From VAZQ01 sp045811525 (GTDB lineage: Bacteria > Pseudomonadota > Alphaproteobacteria > Rhizobiales > Xanthobacteraceae): a stretch of 64,000 nt of DNA. The notes beneath the pieces are model-generated. The model searched no databases. It was not told the origin of the DNA and saw only the letters and a program-made list of their open reading frames with translations. The stretch lies in NCBI GenBank assembly GCA_045811525.1, contig JBJMTV010000016.1, positions 248,001-312,000 of the forward strand. Reading direction: 5' to 3'. Both the position numbers and the translations under genes were made by a program. Each line of letters begins with the position of its first letter. Positions within the stretch are counted from its first letter, which is position 1. Shown here piece by piece: positions 58,804 through 64,000 of the stretch.

Positions 58804-60460
58804 TGCCCCACTCCTTGCGCATATCCAGAATGTGCCCGACGAACTTGTGCTGATGGCCCGCCGCCATTCGCGCCTGCGCCGGCGTGACCTCACCCTGACC
58901 CATCAGGAAGAAATCGAGATCGTTGGCGGGCAGGCTGTTGTCGAGCGGTGTCCTGACCGTGTCACCCGGACGCGTCGGACGCACCAGGCGAGGCGTGACG
59001 ATGACCGCGAGATCCGTCTCATCCTTCTGGTAGCGTTTGCTGGAAAACAGAGCTCCCAGCACCGGCACGTCGCCGATCCAAGGCAGCTGCTGCTGTGCGG
59101 TCTCGCTCTTGCTCTGCAACAGTCCGGCGATGACGAAGCTCTGGCCGTCGCGCAGCTCGACGGTGGTCGAGGCGGTGCGCAGCTTCAGCGGCGGTATGGA
59201 GTAGCCCTGGAACTGGACGGGATGGCTGAAATCGAGCTCGCTCACCTCGGGCACGATCTTGAGGTTGATCAGCCCGTTCCTCAGTACCGTCGGCGTAAAC
59301 GCCAGGCCGACGCCATATTTCTTGTAGTCGATGGTGACCGTGCCAAGGCCTCCCGGCACCGGGATCGGATACTCGCCGCCGGCGAGGAAGCTTGCCGTAT
59401 CACCGGAAAGCGCGACAAGATTTGGCTCGGCGAGACTGCGGATCAGGCCTTTCTGCTCGAGCGCGTTGATCGCGACATCGAGCGAAAAGGCGCCACGCGA
59501 CATGCTCCCGAGCAGAAAGCCGAATGGAGCCGTGCCTGACAGGAGACCCGCGGCGACGATCGGCGATATCGGCAGCTGCTGCGCCGGAATATTGGGACCG
59601 CCGCCCTGCGTGCCCGGCTGCTGGAAGGGACCACCGGGCGTGGTCACGGGAAGCTTGTTGGACTCAAGGCGTGAGCCGATATTGGTGAGAGTGTTCTTGC
59701 CAAAGCTATTCCACTGAACGCCGAGCTCACGGCTGGCGTCGCGGCTGGCCTCCACGAATCGCACCTCCAGCACGACCTGCTGCGGCTGCAGCACTTGGAC
59801 GGTGTTGATGATGTCGGGCGCGAACTGGCGCGCGATCACCACGGCCTTGTCGAGCGTGCTCGCATCATGCGAGCTGCCGGAGAGCATGATGCGACCGTTG
59901 ACCGTGGACACCTTGATCCCGTCGCCGGCAATGTGACGCAACTCGGTGGCCAGCCGGGAGACGTCATAGGAGACCTCGACATCGAAGATGCCGACTTGCC
60001 GCTTGCCTTCGCCATAGATCGATACGCGGGTCGAGCCGATCTTCTTGCCGAGTATCGAGAGCGTGCGATCGGTCAACGGAGTTACATCCGCCACCTCCGC
60101 GTCGCCGATCGTCACGTCGGTGAACGGCGCGTCGATGCGCACATCCTCGGTCTTGCCGACCGGAACAGCGACGAGTGTCGTGCGCGACGCGACGCTTATC
60201 GCGAGCGAGCGCTGTGCGTGTGCAGCGCCGACGATGACCGGTGAGAACGGGCACGTAGCGATCAGGGCGCCGGCGGTCAGCATCGCGAGCGAGCGGTGCC
60301 TACCACCCGGCCACCTTTCGCTTGACGTCCGCTCCACTGCGGTGCCTCTGTTTTGCAATCGCCACCCCCCGGTTGCGAATTGCCGCACTTCTTGTTTATC
60401 CACCTTCATTCCCCCCTCACGCCGCGACGTCCCCAAAAGCCGAGCCTGCTCGCGTTTCAC
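58781..60460 (-). CDS. cpaC: Outer-membrane secretin CpaC (RcpA)
   Basis: A 559-residue secretin forming the outer-membrane pore of Flp/Tad pili. An N-terminal export signal ends near GAAHAQR. A pilus/BON-type N-domain follows (VAVPVGKTEDVRIDAPFTD). The secretin core has VVLEVRFVEASRDASRELGV, SFLAGGEYPIPVPG, VTIDYKKYGVGLAFTP and RDGQSFVIAGLLQS. The GTG at 60460 overlaps the cpaB stop by GTGA. An ATG at 60409 preceded by a G-rich ribosome binding site is the alternative. Confidence 0.91.
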   Translation of the reverse strand: MKREQARLLGTSRREGGMKVDKQEVRQFATGGWRLQNRGTAVERTSSERWPGGRHRSLAMLTAGALIATCPFSPVIVGAAHAQRSLAISVASRTTLVAVPVGKTEDVRIDAPFTDVTIGDAEVADVTPLTDRTLSILGKKIGSTRVSIYGEGKRQVGIFDVEVSYDVSRLATELRHIAGDGIKVSTVNGRIMLSGSSHDASTLDKAVVIARQFAPDIINTVQVLQPQQVVLEVRFVEASRDASRELGVQWNSFGKNTLTNIGSRLESNKLPVTTPGGPFQQPGTQGGGPNIPAQQLPISPIVAAGLLSGTAPFGFLLGSMSRGAFSLDVAINALEQKGLIRSLAEPNLVALSGDTASFLAGGEYPIPVPGGLGTVTIDYKKYGVGLAFTPTVLRNGLINLKIVPEVSELDFSHPVQFQGYSIPPLKLRTASTTVELRDGQSFVIAGLLQSKSETAQQQLPWIGDVPVLGALFSSKRYQKDETDLAVIVTPRLVRPTRPGDTVRTPLDNSLPANDLDFFLMGQGEVTPAQARMAAGHQHKFVGHILDMRKEWGNVVAVKD

Positions 60461-61302
60461 CTTGCTCCCGCAGCCGCCAACGAATGCCCCTCGTCTTCCG
60501 TCGGCACTGAGTATTCGGATCGCTGGCCGCCGCGAACTACCGAGATCGTCGCAAACCGATCCTGGATGACTGCGGTGTTCGGCAAGTCGGTCAGCGTGAC
60601 ACGCCGGGTGGCGGCCGCTGTGGCCTCCCCTGCCTTGCGCAATGCCAGTGACAGCGCGCCCACGGTCGCCGCGAGCGCGAGCTTCTGCGCCGCAAGCACC
60701 TCGACCTCGAGCGTGACTGCCTTCGCCACTGACGGTTTCTCGCTGCGCTCGTCGGCGAGCTGGTCGACGGCGAGCACCCGCACATTCTGCAGGACGACGT
60801 CGGCGGCAGCCGTCGCCTTATCTTGCTGGCGCGTCAGCATGACATCGACGCGATCGCCGGGAAGGACAAAGCCCGCGACCCCCTCGACATCGTTGACGCG
60901 GATGGTCACGGCTTTCATGCCGTCCTGAAGCAGTGCCGATAGTGTCGCGCGCTGCCCGGCGCCGGTGATCTTCGACGAGAGGATCGGCTCGTTCGCCTCA
61001 ATCGAGGTGAGCACCACGCGGCGCCCTGTGGCAGTGATCTCTGCAATGGTGCTGAACGAACCCGCGGGAACTGCACTCTCGGGCCATGCAATCTCGCGCA
61101 GCGACATCGCGCCTAGCTCGGCCCCGAAGCGCAACGGCTTTGACGCAACCACAACAGTTTGCGTCGGCATCGGCTTCTTTTGCGATTGGAGGCTCTTTGC
61201 TCGCATCTCGGCCTGGCTGTTGAGCCACGCTTGCGCCAGCACAACCGCGATCACGCCGAACAAAACGGCGAAGATGATCATGACGATGGTGCTTGAACGC
61301 AC
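60457..61302 (-). CDS. cpaB: Flp pilus assembly protein CpaB (RcpC)
   Basis: A 281-residue periplasmic-facing protein with one N-terminal membrane helix (IVMIIFAVLFGVIAVVLAQAW). It has the SAF domain (VVVASKPLRFGAELGAMSLR) and a later GFVLPGDRVDVMLTRQ strand. It stabilises the secretin. It is the first gene in the visible pilus operon; start GTG. No pilin (flp) or prepilin peptidase (cpaA) gene lies in the 364 bases upstream. Confidence 0.88.
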   Translation of the reverse strand: MRSSTIVMIIFAVLFGVIAVVLAQAWLNSQAEMRAKSLQSQKKPMPTQTVVVASKPLRFGAELGAMSLREIAWPESAVPAGSFSTIAEITATGRRVVLTSIEANEPILSSKITGAGQRATLSALLQDGMKAVTIRVNDVEGVAGFVLPGDRVDVMLTRQQDKATAAADVVLQNVRVLAVDQLADERSEKPSVAKAVTLEVEVLAAQKLALAATVGALSLALRKAGEATAAATRRVTLTDLPNTAVIQDRFATISVVRGGQRSEYSVPTEDEGHSLAAAGAR

Positions 61303-61666
61303 GGACGCGCATCCCGGTTGATTCTATCGGCGGAATTGGATCGCCCGCCGTTTATGCAACGCAGTATAGGGGTGTGGCTGGTATTGATTTGGTGAAACGA
61401 TTGCTGCTTCTGCGCCTATGCTGAAGATTGCTTGAAGCGCTATGTTTGACGCTTCCTCTACGAACTCGGTTGCATCCGAGGTAACCATGTCGGCGCGTGT
61501 TAGCGCTCCGTGTGCCGAAACTCACCCTCGTCGATCGACATGTTGCTGTGGTTGATCAATTGCTGCTCGTCCGGCACATTCGTCCGCGCGCAACATGATG
61601 AACCATCAGTTGCGGGACGCCGCACTGGCGCGTCGGTAACGAGACATTAGTGATGCTGAGGCGGGC
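61303..61666. other. Divergent intergenic region upstream of the pilus operon and the nitrilase gene
   Basis: 364 bases with no ORF of credible length and no pilin gene. The part near 61335-61400 is less GC-rich (TTTATGCAACGCAGTATAGG) and could hold the cpaB promoter. I see no clear regulator site. It must also hold the nitrilase promoter. Confidence 0.5.
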
Positions 61667-62755
61667 ATGGGCGACACATATCCGGTGGTGAAAGTCGCCG
61701 CGGTGCAGGCCGCGTCCGTGTTCCTCGACCGTGAGGGCTCGACCGAGAAGGCATGTCGCTTGATCCGGGAGGCGGGCCGCAATGGCGCGCGGGTGATCGG
61801 CTTTCCCGAAGGTTTCATCCCTGCACATCCGGTCTGGTATCACCACCATCCCGCCACCGGCGCTCTGTCGAACCGGTTGGCAGCCGAGTTGTTCAAGAAC
61901 TCCGTCGAGGTTCCAGGGCCGCAAACCCACGCTCTCGCGGCTGCGGCGCGCGATGCCAACGCCTATGTCGTGGTCGGCGTGTGCGAGAAGCTGCCCGGCA
62001 CGCTCGGCACCATGTTCAACAGCCAGCTCTATTTCGCTCCCGACGGCACTCTCATTGGCAAGCACCAGAAGATCATGCCGACCGTCGGTGAGCGGCTCGT
62101 CCACATGGGGGGCTTCGGTGATACTTTCGGTGCGTTCGCCAGCGAGTTCGGCCCGATCAGCGCGCTGATCTGCGGCGAGAACTCAAATCCCCTGGCGGTC
62201 TTTGCGCTCACGGCCGAAGGCACACGCATTCACGTCATGAGCTGGCCCAATCATTTCCCCGTCAGTGGCGATCCGCTGCGCAACCGCGTTGCGGTGGATT
62301 CGCAGGCCTTCGCGCAGATGAGCAAGGCGTTCGTGATCTCAGCCTGCGGCGTGGTCGACGAGCATATGATTGGCCTGCTCGAGCCGGACGCCGGGGCGGA
62401 AAAATTTCTGCGCGACCCCGATTGCAACGGCGGTAGCCTCATCGTCGCGCCGAACAGCCGGATCATCGCCGGCCCGCTCGGGGCCGAGGAGGCAATTCTC
62501 TATGCCGAGTGCAATCTGGAGATCGGGATCCACATGAAGCTGCGGCACGATTTTGCCGGCCATTACAATCGGCCCGACATCTTTCACCTGCAGATCAACC
62601 GCGCTGCGCCCAAGCTTTACTCCGTGCACGGGCAGGCAGACCCCGCAATGATCGCCGCAGCAACAGCCCAGCTCGGCGCCGAGGCGCCCGGCCTGTTGGC
62701 GAGCCCTCAGCCCGCTGCGGCCCTCGACGACAGCGCCGGCACCGACGACAAATAG
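61667..62755 (+). CDS. Nitrilase-family carbon-nitrogen hydrolase
   Basis: A 362-residue nitrilase, hydrolysing a nitrile to a carboxylic acid and ammonia. The catalytic triad is visible: E48 in FPEGF, K135 in GKHQKIMPT, and C169 in ALICGEN. The YHHHPATG segment and the C-terminal tail of about 50 residues match bacterial aliphatic/arylacetonitrilase forms rather than the shorter amidases. It stands alone between the pilus locus and the M24 gene. Substrate preference is unknown. Confidence 0.9.
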   Translation: MGDTYPVVKVAAVQAASVFLDREGSTEKACRLIREAGRNGARVIGFPEGFIPAHPVWYHHHPATGALSNRLAAELFKNSVEVPGPQTHALAAAARDANAYVVVGVCEKLPGTLGTMFNSQLYFAPDGTLIGKHQKIMPTVGERLVHMGGFGDTFGAFASEFGPISALICGENSNPLAVFALTAEGTRIHVMSWPNHFPVSGDPLRNRVAVDSQAFAQMSKAFVISACGVVDEHMIGLLEPDAGAEKFLRDPDCNGGSLIVAPNSRIIAGPLGAEEAILYAECNLEIGIHMKLRHDFAGHYNRPDIFHLQINRAAPKLYSVHGQADPAMIAAATAQLGAEAPGLLASPQPAAALDDSAGTDDK

Positions 62756-62825
62756 AGCGGGATGAGCTTGAGTGTATCGTTCACACGGATCGTGCGCTTG
62801 CGCTGTCCTTGACGGGCGCTGAGAG

Positions 62826-63999
62826 CTACACCCGCGCAAAGCCGGGCGGGAAGGAATGCAGCCGCTCGATCCCGGTTGGAGTGATCAGCACGAGCTCGCC
62901 CGTCTGCACACCGGCCCGGTGATCGAGCGTGACGACGTTCGGTTGAATGACAACCGTCATACCCGCCTCAAACGGCTCGGTCGGCAGTGGCCCGGCCGGC
63001 CTGCTCCTGCTGCCGAGGATGGGCGGCAGGTAGCCGCCTCCGTAGCCGTGCAGGAGATCGTCAATGATCGTGAAACCTGCGTCCTCGATGGCCCCTGCCG
63101 CCTCGATCACCTGCTCCGCCGTGGCACCGGGCTTGAGCACGGCGGCGATTGCCTCGGAAGGCGGCATCGGCGGCCGCATGCAAGGCGCGGTAGAGCGGCG
63201 GGGGCTCCTCGGCCACCGCAAAGCTGCGCAAGACCTGTCCTGAATGATCCCAGAAGGCGGCACTGATCTCGGCAAATACGATGTCGCCCTTGCTGACACG
63301 CCGTGTGGAAGGAAACTGCGCGGGCACGGCAAGCCGCGGATCATGCATCGAGGTCACGCCGACGAAATGGATAACATTGGAGCCGCCGCGCCGGAGGTAA
63401 GCACGCTCAATCAGATCGGCGAGCTGGCGCTCGTCCATCCCGGCAGAGAGGCCGTCACGCAATCCGGCCATACCGAGATCACTCAGCCAGGCACCGACGC
63501 GAAGCCAATCGATCTCCTCTGCTGATTTGATACGCCGCAAGCGCACGTAGGCTCGGTTGAGATTGGCAACTCTGCCGTACCGTGCTGTCAGCGCAGCGTA
63601 CGGCTCAAACGGCATTGCACCCATGATAGCGATCCGGTTGGGCCGGGCGCCACGCCGGTCGAGCGCGTTGATGACGGCGGCTATGGAGGATTCGCCACCC
63701 CATGCAACATCGGCATCAGCTGCGAGCTTTCTGGCGAGCGGAGCGTGATTGATCCACTGCACGAACAGTGCATCGCGCTCATGCGGGGTAAGGACGCCGA
63801 TTGCCTCGACCGTGACCGGCCATTGCGTGAGCCATTGCACGGCCGAGCCGACCCGGTTTGCACCATAGAATACGAGGTGATCGCAATCCGCCTCGGCCAG
63901 CACCGCCTGGATTGCAGCGCGCCGGCGCACCATCTCAGCGGCGCTGAAGCGCGGATACTCTGCCTGGACAAGCGGCTCGAGCCGGGGAGCGAGCTTCAT
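62826..63999 (-). pseudogene. M24-family (creatinase/prolidase-like) gene with a frameshift
   Basis: Two overlapping frames together make a full M24 protein. The N-terminal 280 residues (FSAAEMVRRRAAIQAVLAEA, then IKSAEEIDWLRVGAWLSD, then KGDIVFAEISAAF) read from 63999. Near 63156 the second frame takes over (EAIAAVLKPGATAEQVIEA, LLHGYGGGYLPPIL). Removing one base of the GG at 63156-63157 restores one continuous frame. Several metal ligands differ from prolidase: AEIS where Asp is usual and VVIQP where Glu is usual, so it resembles the metal-free creatinase branch. The 5' end is close to the window edge and may start further upstream. A sequencing error cannot be excluded. Confidence 0.75.
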
Positions 64000-64000
64000 G

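Overview
The window is GC-rich and gene-dense. The gene families point to an alphaproteobacterium of the Hyphomicrobiales, near the Bradyrhizobium/Rhodopseudomonas/Rhodoplanes-type families: an IalB-family periplasmic protein, a cpaBCEF-tadBCD pilus locus, a folD-DUF167-yggT string, a B12 radical SAM protein of the hopanoid-methylase type, and many short palindromic intergenic repeats. There are no rRNA genes, CRISPR arrays or prophage genes. One tRNA gene, tRNA-Ala(CGC), is present.

Region 1 (1-12.2 kb) looks catabolic. It holds the start of an acyl-CoA dehydrogenase-like gene, an orphan CoxL-type molybdenum subunit, a RidA protein, a pyrone-dicarboxylate-hydrolase-like amidohydrolase, an unusual Fe-S protein, a hyuA/hyuB pair and a two-subunit IorAB-type molybdenum hydroxylase.

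Region 2 (12.4-23.6 kb) is a periplasmic alcohol-oxidation module. It has a PQQ alcohol dehydrogenase with the Asp-Tyr-Asp motif associated with lanthanide-dependent enzymes, a cytochrome c, a divergent NMT1/SsuA-type ABC transporter, and a set of exporter-type ABC permease and ATPase, periplasmic binding-like protein, beta-propeller and TonB receptor. That set resembles the Ped/Lut lanthanide-uptake genes. I infer a lanthanide-dependent alcohol oxidation unit with its own metal supply.

Region 3 (23.7-33.7 kb) is mixed: an FMN-binding stress-type protein, argG, an iron/organic-type ABC importer with an alpha/beta hydrolase, a PAP2 phosphatase, a tiny lipoprotein and rlmN. Region 4 (34.0-38.0 kb) is the most unusual part. 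It has a Leu/Ile/Val-type binding protein, an RsbW-like ATPase, a STAS anti-sigma antagonist-like protein, and an NCS2 purine/uracil permease whose C-terminus is a degenerate RsbW-like domain. I know of no described system with this arrangement.

Region 5 (38.0-51.6 kb) is housekeeping and small accessory genes separated by palindromic elements: DUF72, IalB, quinone oxidoreductase, pterin dehydratase, B12 radical SAM protein, typA, GNAT, folD/DUF167/yggT, tRNA-Ala, a membrane metalloprotease-like protein next to a secreted Kazal inhibitor, an MFS transporter, a glutamine amidotransferase, and a REP-flanked remnant of a RAYT transposase. Region 6 (51.6-61.3 kb) is a tad/cpa pilus assembly operon on the minus strand, running into TerB-like and SDR genes. 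Region 7 (61.7-64 kb) has a nitrilase and a frameshifted M24 (creatinase/prolidase-type) gene.

All functional calls come from reading the sequence. Start codons were chosen by ribosome binding sites, overlaps and family length, and several are uncertain as stated.
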